DNA of 25,589 nucleotides, taken from positions 1-25,589 of the forward strand of contig JAFCBY010000034.1 of the NCBI GenBank assembly GCA_017610485.1. Reading direction: 5' to 3'. Source of the DNA: Candidatus Falkowiibacteriota bacterium (GTDB lineage Archaea; Iainarchaeota; Iainarchaeia; Iainarchaeales; GCA-2688035). This document shows positions 14,203-22,190 of this stretch, piece by piece. Positions within the stretch are counted from its first letter, which is position 1, and each line of letters begins with the position of its first letter. A program made the position numbers and the translations under genes. Below the pieces are notes generated by a model that ran no database searches, was not told the DNA's origin, and worked only from the letters and a program-made list of their open reading frames with translations.

Positions 14203-14955
14203 TTAACAGAAATTCCCTTTCTTGAATTCTGCCGGCAGCTTTCCTGTTGAGAGAAGGCTTCCAAGGTCATCCAAGAGCCATAGCTTGACGCAGCCCACCA
14301 GGGGGATGTGGAGGAAGGACTTGCCCTGGAGGTTTTCAATTGGAACAGGGTAGAGCTCAATGCAGTCCTTTTGCGGCCTGCCATTGAGGATTTGGCCGCA
14401 GTCCTGGTCAACAGTACTGTTCTGCTCTGAGTCACCCTTTGTGAGCACATACCAGCCGTCCCCTGCATGAAGCTTTGCCACCGTCCTGTGAACAACAGGC
14501 TTTCTGAGGTGCGTGCTCCAGTAGACTACCACACTGCCCTCCTGTGTTATTTCAAGGCTTTGGCCTGAATCAAATTCTATTGACTGAATTTGCCTTCCAC
14601 TATAGGAGGGTGAGGCAAAGGAGGCAAGCTCTCTCTCCTGCAATGAGGGCATGCCAAGCTCGACAACAGGGCCGTCAAGGCCCTCGGCTGTGGTGCCATG
14701 CAGTATAATTATGTCACCCCTATGGTATAGGGGTTCCATTGAGGCGCTTACAACGATCATCATCGGGCTTTGTGTGCCAAGAAGCAGGCCAAGCCCGGTG
14801 TAAATCAGCCAGGCAAAGATAAAGGCGCTTGCAAGGTATACAACCCAGCCTATTGCCTCGTTTTCCTTTGGGTTTACCCTTGGCATTAGGTAGAGGTCAA
14901 CATAGGTGAAGGGGTCAAGCCACTTCAGTTTCTTGTGGATTTTTTTTAAGTCCAT
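14203..14955 (-). CDS. Signal peptidase I, archaeal type (S26B)
   Basis: The protein has 250 residues from the ATG at 14955. It removes signal peptides from exported proteins at the membrane. There is one transmembrane segment at about residues 35-60 (AIGWVVYLASAFIFAWLIYTG). The catalytic Ser is S72 in VVSASMEPLYHRGDIIIL. As in archaeal enzymes, the bacterial Lys is replaced by His (H156, PVVHRTVAKL), with D175 in VLTKGDSEQNSTVD. Residues 85-150 form an insertion longer than in minimal archaeal homologues. The upstream in-frame ATG at 15009 overlaps the DUF99 gene and adds a non-homologous leader, so I did not use it. Confidence 0.9.
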   Translation of the reverse strand: MDLKKIHKKLKWLDPFTYVDLYLMPRVNPKENEAIGWVVYLASAFIFAWLIYTGLGLLLGTQSPMMIVVSASMEPLYHRGDIIILHGTTAEGLDGPVVELGMPSLQERELASFASPSYSGRQIQSIEFDSGQSLEITQEGSVVVYWSTHLRKPVVHRTVAKLHAGDGWYVLTKGDSEQNSTVDQDCGQILNGRPQKDCIELYPVPIENLQGKSFLHIPLVGCVKLWLLDDLGSLLSTGKLPAEFKKGNFC

Positions 14956-14956
14956 A

Positions 14957-15517
14957 TCATGGCCTCGTGCTTTCGCCCCTTGAAACCCCGCTTGCAACCA
15001 GGTGCGCAAGCCTTAGTGGCTCTGGAAGGTTTCCGTGCTTAGTTGTTTTAGACAGAACTGTTTTAATTGTTTTCCCGTCCCCTCCTGCTGCCTGGAAGAA
15101 AACCTTTCTCGCCTTGTGGATTGGACCGGCCTTTTCTATGAGCTTCAGTCTCTTGCCCTTGTCCTTAAAAGATGAGAGGGCAGACTCTATTTTTTCAAAG
15201 TTTGGCTTCTTTCTCTGCACTGCAATGCAGGGAATGCCCAGGTTTTTGTTGAGTTTGGGAAGGTCAACAAAGTTAAAGCCGGCAAAATTCAGCCCGTCGA
15301 GTATGAGGAACTTTACCTGCCCTTTAAACTTGCTTTTTTCAAGAAGCTTGGTTATTTTGTTTGTGCTGTCCAAGCCATCCACATTGACAGAGGTTGAGAG
15401 AATGCCCTCAATTCTGCCGTCAAGCCTGCTTACAACCCCTACAAGAATTGCTTTGCCTTTTTTCTTTGGCTTGAAAAAACCGTCGTCTACTGCCAGCACG
15501 CGAAAAAGGCCCTTCAT
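14957..15517 (-). CDS. DUF99 family protein (endonuclease V-related fold)
   Basis: The protein has 186 residues. The family pattern is visible: VLAVDDGFFKPKKKGKAILVGVVSRLDGRIEGILSTSVNVDG, KFLILDGLNFAGFNFVDLPKL, and GIPCIAVQRKKPN. DUF99 proteins are archaeal relatives of endonuclease V with an RNase H-like core; their biological role is not established. The initial acidic pair (VDDG) and LDGLNFAGFN correspond to the conserved core strands. It lies just upstream of the signal peptidase gene, probably in one transcript. The ATG at 15517 is the first in frame. Confidence 0.82.
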   Translation of the reverse strand: MKGLFRVLAVDDGFFKPKKKGKAILVGVVSRLDGRIEGILSTSVNVDGLDSTNKITKLLEKSKFKGQVKFLILDGLNFAGFNFVDLPKLNKNLGIPCIAVQRKKPNFEKIESALSSFKDKGKRLKLIEKAGPIHKARKVFFQAAGGDGKTIKTVLSKTTKHGNLPEPLRLAHLVASGVSRGESTRP

Positions 15518-15559
15518 AATTATAACAGCTCATTGAAGTTGCGAGCCAAATGCGAGCAT

Positions 15560-15595
15560 GCACTGTCGAGCGCCTGAAAGGCATAAAGACAGTGC
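15560..15595. repeat. Nested inverted repeat between rpoL and the DUF99 gene
   Basis: GCACTGTC (15560-15567) pairs with GACAGTGC (15588-15595), and inside it GCCT-GAA-AGGC forms a second small stem. It could be a terminator-type structure after rpoL or a leader structure of the DUF99 transcript. No gene is otherwise found in these 100 bases. Confidence 0.45.
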
Positions 15596-15617
15596 TCAGC
15601 CCAGCCGGCTGCTCGGC

Positions 15618-15890
15618 TTACTTTGCGGCCTTGAAGGCCTTTTCAAACTCTGAGAGCTGCTTGTCTATCTTTTTCAAAGCGTCTGCCACTGCCTTTTTTG
15701 CGTTCTTGCCCTTGGTCTTTACAACAATCTCTGCCTTGTCTCCAAGGGGATGGGGCAAAATATATGCCGCAAACTCAACGCTTGAGTCCTGCAGCAGTGT
15801 GTCCCTCAAAAGGTTTGGGAATGTGTGCCTTTCCCCCTGCAGGACAACCTGCAGTTCACTTGCCGAGTTCTTTTTTACTTCAACATCCAT
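15618..15890 (-). CDS. rpoL: RNA polymerase subunit Rpo11 (RpoL)
   Basis: The protein has 90 residues from the ATG at 15890, preceded by AGGTGA, which overlaps the csl4 stop. RpoL pairs with Rpo3 (RpoD) in the assembly platform of archaeal RNA polymerase. The family pattern is clear: ELQVVLQGERHTFPNLLRDTLLQDSSVEFAAYILPHPLGDKAEIVVKTKG, then the long C-terminal helix. The upstream in-frame ATG at 15923 would overlap csl4 and is rejected. Csl4 and rpoL adjacency is common in archaea. Confidence 0.95.
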   Translation of the reverse strand: MDVEVKKNSASELQVVLQGERHTFPNLLRDTLLQDSSVEFAAYILPHPLGDKAEIVVKTKGKNAKKAVADALKKIDKQLSEFEKAFKAAK

Positions 15891-15897
15891 AAACAAA

Positions 15898-16452
15898 TCA
15901 CCTAAGCAAATATCCCCTTGCAATCTTTCTTGGCTCGCTGCATCCGCAGCTCAGGCACCTTAAAGACCGGTCAAATATGTGCAGTGGCTCCCTGCACCTG
16001 CTGCAGAATGCCTTTACAACGCCGAGCTCAGGCTCGTTTGTTGAAACGTCAATGGCCTGCGGCGTCAGCTTTGTTATCCTTGCCTTGACTATGTCGCCTA
16101 TCTTGAAGCAGTCTCTCAGGCTCTCAACATAGTCACGACTTACATTTCTTACCGGCAGCATTGCGCTGCTTTGGCCAATTATCTGCTTTTCTCCCTCCGG
16201 AGGCTGGCACAAAGAAATGGTGAGGGAATTCTCCTTCACCAGAGTTACAAGGCCGTAGACAATGCTTCCCACTTTCAGGGTCTGCATTTGCTTTATTGGC
16301 TTCACCCCTATTTCCTTGGTTTTGCTGTTGATTTCAACATGCCCTGTGCTGCCACTGCATACTTCGCCCTCGCATTCGTAAGCGTTTTTTCCCGGCACAT
16401 ACTCTTCTTCAGTGCTTAGGAATTCTCCCGGCAACACCAGTTTTTCCGTCAT
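15898..16452 (-). CDS. csl4: Exosome complex RNA-binding protein Csl4
   Basis: The protein has 184 residues. It caps the archaeal RNA exosome and helps recruit substrates. There is an N-terminal beta domain (LVLPGEFLSTEEEYVPGKNAY), a central S1 domain at about 60-140 (LKVGSIVYGLVTLVKENSLTIS, RDCFKIGDIVKARITKLTPQAIDVST), and a C-terminal zinc ribbon (C150, C153, C166, C169 in CSRC...CLSC). All are in the family order and length. Its stop is 7 bases before rpoL, so the two are likely one transcript. Confidence 0.94.
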   Translation of the reverse strand: MTEKLVLPGEFLSTEEEYVPGKNAYECEGEVCSGSTGHVEINSKTKEIGVKPIKQMQTLKVGSIVYGLVTLVKENSLTISLCQPPEGEKQIIGQSSAMLPVRNVSRDYVESLRDCFKIGDIVKARITKLTPQAIDVSTNEPELGVVKAFCSRCREPLHIFDRSLRCLSCGCSEPRKIARGYLLR

Positions 16453-16550
16453 ACCAAAAAACCTTGAAAATCAGCAGAAAACAGTAACATTATTATTGTC
16501 CTGCAATATATTCTCTTAACAACAAGTTATTTAAATCATGGTGTTGCCCC

Positions 16551-17334
16551 TTGGTGCTTGAATCAGTGTTGACCTGGAAAGAAGCCTTGAAGCACCCCTT
16601 TTTCATGCTGGCTGCATCCTGCCTCATTTGCTCTGTTTCTCTCTGGATTGCCTTCATGTCATTCCCAAAAAGCGCTTCAATCCTGTCAATTGCATTTGTG
16701 ACAATTACACTCGTGCCCCTGTTCCACTCGATTTTCAAGCGCGAGGAGGAAAAGGAGGCTGAAAGGCCGAAGTTTTGCGCCTTTTTCCTGGCAAGGCATT
16801 TCAACGTGGTAAAGGTTTACGCATTCTTCTTTCTCGGCATGATTTTGACTTACGCCTTCTGGTACAGCGTTGTCCCGATTGAAACAAGGCAGCTCATGTT
16901 TGCCGAGCAGGAGACAACCCTGGGAAGCATTGACAACCTCAGAGAAACACGTGCTGTTTCCCACCCTGATTTTGTCGTTTATCTATGGCGCGGGTGCAAT
17001 TTTCCTGATTGGCTGGAATGCTTCTGTTTTGGGCGTGCTTATTGGCAAGGACATTGTTTTCTATGCCGCGAGCCACGGCGGGATAACAGCCTTGTTCATT
17101 GCAGTAAACAGGTTCCTCAGCCTGTTCCCGCACGGCATCTTCGAATCCATGGGTTACTTTGTGGGTGCGATTGCAGGCGGAATCATTGGGGCTGCCGCAA
17201 CCAAGAAAAGGCACCTGCGAGGGGAAATGGGAACGATCACCAAAGACGTGATAGTAATGGTCTTGTACGCAATCGGCCTAATGGTAATTGGGGCATTGAT
17301 TGAAGCCTATGCAATTGTGTCAGCCATTGGATAA
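16551..17334 (+). pseudogene. SpoIIM/DUF95-like multi-pass membrane protein, split by a frameshift
   Basis: Two overlapping frames together give one protein. The first (from GTG 16554 or TTG 16551) has VLESVLTWKEALKHPFFMLAASCL and two further membrane segments, ending around TTLGSIDNLRETRA. The second frame, one base later, continues with LILSFIYGAGAIFLIGWNASVLGVLIG, SLFPHGIFESMGYFVGAIAGGI and a last membrane helix to the stop at 17334. The GAGAIFLIGWNAS and LFPHGIFE segments are the family hallmarks. The break lies at about 16940-16965, in the loop before the core helices. SpoIIM-like proteins are widespread in archaea, where their function is unknown. Either the gene is dead, one base is an error, or frameshifting is used. 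Confidence 0.78.
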
Positions 17335-17378
17335 AGCAGAATTGGACTGTTTTATTCCTGGACTTCTCAACCCTGGCT

Positions 17379-18350
17379 TTACTTCTTTTTCTTCTTTACC
17401 CTCTTTTTCGTCTGGGCTTTTTCTTGGGGAGTGAGAAGTGATTGCACTGCCGGCGCGTACTTCTTGAACATTTCTTCCAGGGCAGGACCTGACTTTGAGC
17501 CGCCGGCAATTGACTCAGCCAGCTTTGTTATCTCCATTGGGAACAAGAATTTTGTTGATTTACCCTCACCCAGTTTCTCCAATGCCCGGATGTAGTAGTA
17601 TGACATGGCCTTGTCGCTCAGCTGCTCGGCCGCTCTCTTCACAGTTTCGATCTCATATTCGTGGGCCTTTGCTTTCTCCATTCTTGCAAGCTTTTCCTGC
17701 TCTGCTGCCTTTTCATAGTGGATTGCATCCTGAACCGTCTTTGGAATGTCAACGTCCTTTATTTCAACGCTTTCGCACTCAATACCCCAGGAACTGCCCA
17801 TTTTTTCCAGACCCTCCTTTATTTTTGTGTTTATGGTCTTGATGTTGCTTATTACATCATCCAAGGTCATGCTTCCAAGCACGTCCCTCAAGGCGGCTAT
17901 GACATAGAGCTTTGCCGCATGCCTGTAGTCCTCAACCGCTATAACACTCTTTACTACAGACTCCTTGTCCTTCCTAATGCTCAGGTAAATCACTGCGTCA
18001 ATGCCAAGCTCGATCTTTCCCTTTGTGATGACCTGCTGTCTTGGAACGTCGATTGTTTGCGTTCTAAGGTCCACAATTGTCGGCTTTTCAATAAACGGAA
18101 ACATCAGGCACCAGCCCGGCCCCCCGACCCTTTTGACCTTTCCAAAGCGCATTATTACAGCCCTCTGGTATTCCTCAAGCTGCAGCAGAAGGTCGCCCTT
18201 CCAGGCAAGAAACAAGAAAAATACAGCGAGAACAAGCCAGAGCGCATTCTCTATAATCACATTGAAGTTTGAAACAAACGAAACGGCAAGACTGAAAATT
18301 AGGAATATTAGGAAAATGAATATGACATATTTCCAGTTTTGCGAAGCCAT
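17379..18350 (-). CDS. Stomatin/SPFH (band 7) membrane protein
   Basis: The protein has 323 residues from the ATG at 18350, chosen because GTGAGG lies 7 bases upstream; an in-frame GTG at 18362 is the alternative. Two N-terminal hydrophobic segments (YVIFIFLIFLIFSLAVSF and NALWLVLAVFFLFLAW) are followed by the SPFH domain (LEEYQRAVIMRFGKVKRVGGPGWCLMFPF, VDVPRQQVITKG-type region, AALRDVLGSMTLDDV), then a coiled coil rich in Glu/Ala/Lys (AAEQEKLARMEKAKAHEYEIE), and a Lys-rich end. SPFH proteins oligomerise in membranes and scaffold microdomains. No NfeD-like partner protease is present next to it. Confidence 0.9.
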   Translation of the reverse strand: MASQNWKYVIFIFLIFLIFSLAVSFVSNFNVIIENALWLVLAVFFLFLAWKGDLLLQLEEYQRAVIMRFGKVKRVGGPGWCLMFPFIEKPTIVDLRTQTIDVPRQQVITKGKIELGIDAVIYLSIRKDKESVVKSVIAVEDYRHAAKLYVIAALRDVLGSMTLDDVISNIKTINTKIKEGLEKMGSSWGIECESVEIKDVDIPKTVQDAIHYEKAAEQEKLARMEKAKAHEYEIETVKRAAEQLSDKAMSYYYIRALEKLGEGKSTKFLFPMEITKLAESIAGGSKSGPALEEMFKKYAPAVQSLLTPQEKAQTKKRVKKKKK

Positions 18351-18362
18351 TTTTTTCCTCAC

Positions 18363-18394
18363 TTTTTTGTGAACTGCTCAATTTTTTGTGAACT
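18363..18394. repeat. Two 13-bp direct repeats upstream of the stomatin gene
   Basis: TTTTTTGTGAACT occurs at 18363-18375 and 18382-18394, period 19. The first copy reaches the stomatin leader. Repeats at this spacing between two divergent genes may be a regulator site. Confidence 0.6.
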
Positions 18395-18422
18395 ACGTGC
18401 TTTAAATATATTTTAGTGAATC

Positions 18423-18433
18423 ATTTATATATA
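18423..18433 (+). promoter_or_regulatory. TATA box of the DUF373 gene
   Basis: ATTTATATATA lies about 30 bases before the ATG at 18463; a second AT-rich block TTTAAATATATT (18401-18412) may serve the divergent stomatin gene. Confidence 0.45.
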
Positions 18434-18462
18434 ACTTTGCTATTAATTGAGACGTGGCCAAA

Positions 18463-19504
18463 ATGGATAACTTGCTTGTAGTATGCGTTGACAGGGACAA
18501 CGACCTTGGCAAAAAGACAGGAATAAAGGGCCCTGTTATTGGGCGGGAAAAAAACCTTGAGGCCGCCTCCAAACTCGCCTTGGCTGACCCAGGGGAGTCA
18601 GATGGTAACAGACGGCTCGGAGGACGACCAGATAATCCCAATCCTGCAAAGCCATGCAAAGATAGTCTCAAAGGAAACCGTCATAATTAAGCAGGCGCAG
18701 CAAATTGAGTCAGCCTTCTTCACACTGAAGGAGGTCATAAAGGATCCCTATGTTGCAAGAATTGTTTTTGGAATTCCCGCCATTTTGCTTCTGCTCTTTG
18801 TTGCCGTTGGCACAATGTCCTTCCAGATAATTGCATTTGTTTTGGGCGTTTACCTCCTGCTAAAGGGCTTCGGACTGGAGGAGCCCATCCTGGACAGGTT
18901 CAGAAGCCTTGGAAACATCTCTGTCCAAAGAATAAGCTTTCCGTTCTACATAGGAAGCATTTTCGTAGGGGCCTTTGGCGTAATCACGGCCTACACTGAA
19001 TTTGCGAAAAGCCCGCTGACAGACCCGTTGCTGGACTCAGTTAGAATTGTGCAGGCCACCTACCTGTTCATTGCTTTGGCAGCCCTCATCGGAGTCGCTG
19101 GCAGGGGCATTGACGTGGTTCACCTGAAGAAAGCGTTTTTGCTGAGAAAATACATGCTTACTGGAATAAGCATTCTCCTCTTTTGGTGGATTCTGGATAC
19201 CGCAACCCTTGTTTTGCTGAGGGAGGTTGACCTAAACCTATTCCTTACAACCATCCTCGGAAGCTTCCTGGTCCTGCTCCTGGCCTTCAGGCTAAGCGAG
19301 GTCCTGGATGTGAGAGAAAAGGTAACAAGGCTGCTGGTGGGCCTCCCAATTTACACGATCGAGGGAACCTGGCTTGGCAGGGTTGAGGCAATCGACAAGA
19401 GAAAGAAAAGCATTACCTACCTGAACAGGAAGAACAGCAAGCCAATTGAAGTCGGAAAGAAGCGCTTCTCCCTGAGAAAGGGAAAGATAGTGCTAAGCGC
19501 CTGA
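18463..19504 (+). pseudogene. DUF373 membrane protein with internal deletion and frame loss
   Basis: The first frame starts LLVVCVDRDNDLGKKTGIKGPVIGREKNLEAASKLALADPGESD, the DUF373 N-terminus. The family then has roughly 55-65 residues leading to a V-S/T-DGAEDE motif. Here that stretch is missing: the sequence jumps, in a different frame, to VTDGSEDDQIIPILQSHAKIVSKETVIIKQ, and continues through several membrane helices to a PRC-barrel-like C-terminus (GTWLGRVEAIDKRKKSITYL). The junction lies at about 18595-18605. The protein cannot be made in one piece. The role of DUF373 is unknown. It diverges from the stomatin gene. Confidence 0.82.
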
Positions 19505-19681
19505 AGGGAAAACTGCTTAACGCAATTAAAAAAATTGGCTTGTTAGGAAACCTGTATTGGTTTCCGGCTTATTTGCTCTTCCAGTCTTACCCTAACCACT
19601 GCCAAAAAAAAGCCCAATCAACAACTATATATATACTAAAATAATCCCTCTAATAGTATATTCAATGCGGGAAAACTTTAA
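19505..19681. other. Intergenic region with hairpin and TATA box
   Basis: A 7-bp stem GGAAACC-TGTATT-GGTTTCC (19546-19565) follows the DUF373 end and may be its transcript end. The AT-rich CTATATATATAC (19625-19636) is the likely TATA box of the next gene. No gene is seen. Confidence 0.5.
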
Positions 19682-21280
19682 ATGGCCAAACTCGTTTGCT
19701 TGCTGATTCCATTCCTTGCAATATTCCTTGCAACACCAGCCTTTGCTCAAGCCTGCACCACAGACGCGGAATGCGAACCAAGAGGCCCGGGCTTTGAATG
19801 CAATGACTCAAGCCAATGCGAATGGATGCCGCCTATTGGAATTCCAAAACCGGAATTTGGAATTGAGGAAACATATAGAATGTATGATGTTGAAGCCAGC
19901 AGGAATTCCGGTTTGACTTACAACCCAAGCAGCCAAAGCGGCTTCTATACGCACTACGTCGACAACACCGCGCCAGGGGGATGCGATAATGGCAGTAACG
20001 GGACAGAGGCAAGCCCAAGATGCGAAATCCCAACCAGCCTGCCAGAGGGAAGCATAGTAGAAGTGCACGGCGGGCCCTACTCTGACCAGGACGGCATAGC
20101 CATTGATTCAAGCGGTACAAGCACACAGCCTGTCTTTGTGAGGGGAATTGGCAGACCGGCCGTCCTGCCGGGCGGCACAGGCGGATGGCAGAAAACGTTC
20201 AGCTTAAGAGGCAGCTACGCAATTGTTGAAAATTTTGAATTTGACGGAAGCAGGGTACGCATGACAGATCCCTCTTACCACCACCTGGCCATAAGAAATT
20301 CTGATGTGCACAGTGTAGACTCTACTGCAGTCGCCACGAATGGCCAGCACCTCGTCATATACAACAACGAAATTCATGACACAGGCAACTGGCAGGTTTA
20401 TGACCAGGATTATGACTACCACGGCATAAAGGTAAACGGCCAGAATGTCACAATAGTTGACAACAGCTTTTACCACCTTGCGGGCGACGGAATCCAGGTC
20501 AGCGGCGGCGACGGCGTTGTTGGGGAGGAGGACACCATTGACGTTGAAAACGTCTTTGTTGCAAGGAATTTGGGCTATGAGAATTCGCAGATACTCTTTG
20601 CATCAAAAACAGCAAGGAACGTTGTCTTTTCGCAGAACACAGTCTTCAACAATAGGGAAGATGACGTGCAGCACAGCGCAGGCGGACCCTTTGGCTACTG
20701 CCTTTTAAGCATGTTCAGGGCAAACAACATATGGTTTATCTTCAACACAGTCTACAACTGTGATACAGGCATTCTTGACTCAAGCAATTTGGGGCCAACC
20801 TATGCAATAGGCAACCTTATCCATGGCACAAATAGCGGCATTGGGCAGGTTGAGCACGCATACCAGAACACTGTTTTTAATTCTGGAAGAAGCTTTTTCA
20901 ACGTGGGAACTGAGGCAAACAATCTGGTTGCAAGCCCTGACGATGCAGGCCTTGACCAGCTTTTTGAAGATTTGGACGGCAACAACTTTAGATTGCAGGT
21001 AGGAAGCCCTGCAATAGATACAGGCAGCCAGCCCCAAAGCTTGGATGAAGTGCTCGACCTCTACGAGGCAACCTTTAGGGAAAGCATACGGCTTGACCTT
21101 GACAGAGTTGCAAGGCCGCAGGGAACGGAATGGGACCTAGGAGCATTTGAGTTCCAGAGCAGTTCCTGCGTTGACACAGACGCCCTTTTAGACTTCATCT
21201 CCCAATGGGCGCAGGGCAATATCACAATGCCAACACTCATTAGTAGAATAGCCGCCTGGAAAGCAGGAACAGGGTGCTAA
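19682..21280 (+). CDS. Secreted right-handed beta-helix protein with C-terminal helical module
   Basis: The protein has 532 residues. Signal peptide at 1-22 (LVCLLIPFLAIFLATPAFA, then QACTTDAECEP). A small cysteine-containing segment is followed by beta-helix repeats with PbH1-type turns (YAIVENFEFDGS, LVIYNNEIHDTGN, VTIVDNSFYHLAGDGIQVSG, VFVARNLGYENS, NVVFSQNTVFNN, IWFIFNTVYNCDTGI). Such helices usually bind or cleave polysaccharide; no catalytic residues can be assigned. The end is CVDTDALLDFISQWAQGNITMPTLISRIAAWKAGTGC, a two-helix module resembling half of a dockerin and ending in WKAGTGC. It probably acts at the cell surface and would be a substrate of signal peptidase. Confidence 0.85.
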   Translation: MAKLVCLLIPFLAIFLATPAFAQACTTDAECEPRGPGFECNDSSQCEWMPPIGIPKPEFGIEETYRMYDVEASRNSGLTYNPSSQSGFYTHYVDNTAPGGCDNGSNGTEASPRCEIPTSLPEGSIVEVHGGPYSDQDGIAIDSSGTSTQPVFVRGIGRPAVLPGGTGGWQKTFSLRGSYAIVENFEFDGSRVRMTDPSYHHLAIRNSDVHSVDSTAVATNGQHLVIYNNEIHDTGNWQVYDQDYDYHGIKVNGQNVTIVDNSFYHLAGDGIQVSGGDGVVGEEDTIDVENVFVARNLGYENSQILFASKTARNVVFSQNTVFNNREDDVQHSAGGPFGYCLLSMFRANNIWFIFNTVYNCDTGILDSSNLGPTYAIGNLIHGTNSGIGQVEHAYQNTVFNSGRSFFNVGTEANNLVASPDDAGLDQLFEDLDGNNFRLQVGSPAIDTGSQPQSLDEVLDLYEATFRESIRLDLDRVARPQGTEWDLGAFEFQSSSCVDTDALLDFISQWAQGNITMPTLISRIAAWKAGTGC

Positions 21281-21318
21281 AAAAAAGCAACCGACTCTGG
21301 TACAAAACTCAGTCATTC

Positions 21319-21770
21319 ATGTGTTTGGCTGAGAAGTTGCGCAGGGTTGCCCTGCTGAATGCTGCTGTTATGATGCGTTCTACTAGTCGTTGTCTTATGG
21401 CGCCAAACTTGCGTTTGTCTTTGGAAAAGGCATTAGAATACGTTGGCTTTGCAAAGAAAAACCTTGAAATGGACTTGTACGAAACTGCGATAATGCTTGC
21501 ATACAACCCATGTTTCATGCGGCAAGGGCAATTGCCTTCAAGGACGGCGTTGTCGAAAGAAGCCATTTTGCATTGATTAAATACTTGGTTGAAAAGCACG
21601 GCAAGGAACTGAACAAGGGAATGCTGAACAAGCTTGACTTTTACAGAAAAATAAGGCACTCTTTGAACTATGGGCTTGACAGCAAGGCCAACGAAGAGCA
21701 AGCGGAAAAGGCCATAGAGTTTGCGGAAAAGTTTCTTGAAGAGGCAACTGAATTCCTGGAGGGAGTGTGA
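21319..21770 (+). pseudogene. HEPN-domain protein broken by a one-base deletion
   Basis: Two frames combine. The first ends SLEKALEYVGFAKKNLEMDLYETAIMLAYN. The second continues MFHAARAIAFKDGVVERSHFALIKYLVEKHGKELN...YRKIRHSLNYGL...FAEKFLEEATEFLEGV. In HEPN proteins the junction reads AYNAMFHAARA; here the bases are AAC-CC-ATG, so one base of the alanine codon is missing near 21508. The basic motif RKIRHSLNYG corresponds to the HEPN active region. No nucleotidyltransferase (MNT) partner is next to it. The start is uncertain (21319 or 21397), because the N-terminal segment is poorly like the family. HEPN proteins are usually toxins or RNases. Confidence 0.75.
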
Positions 21771-21788
21771 GTAAAGGGTCAAACTTTT

Positions 21789-22190
21789 CTTGAATTGCAG
21801 TCTGTTTCCAAGCACTTTGGCGGAGTGCACGCCCTGTAAGACGTTTCCTTCAAGCTGAAGAAGGACAAGACTTTGGGATTGGTTGGGGGAAAACGGCTAT
21901 GGAAAGACAATTTTGCTGAATGCTATCACGAAAAGGGTTGAGCCTGACAGGGGCGAAATACAGTTTAAGGAAAAAAGGATTGGCAAACCGCCTGCGTACA
22001 GGATTGCAAGGCTTGGGGGTTGGAAGAATCTTCCAGTTTTGTTTGACGGGCCGTTTGCTGAATTGACTGCAAGGCCTTCGTCCTGCAATTGGAAAATTGC
22101 CGGCATTGGAATCAACAAAAAGAGGGCCAGCCTCAATGCTGTCGCTTCCAAGGACCGCTGGCAAAGTCAAAGGGCGGGCTTAGGCGACTA
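21789..22190 (+). pseudogene. Remnant of a LivG-like ABC transporter ATP-binding subunit
   Basis: Fragments of a branched-chain amino acid-type ABC ATPase are seen in order across shifting frames: LELQSVSKHFGGVHAL, a TAA stop at 21837, DVSFKLKKDKTLGLVG, then after an extra G in a G-run the Walker A remnant GENGYGKTILLNAITKRVEPDRGEIQFKEKRI, PPAYRIARLG, then in another frame LGVGRIFQ, and FAELTA. The rest of the ATPase (signature, Walker B) is missing. At least one stop and two or three shifts show it is dead. No permease or binding-protein gene is nearby. Confidence 0.72.
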
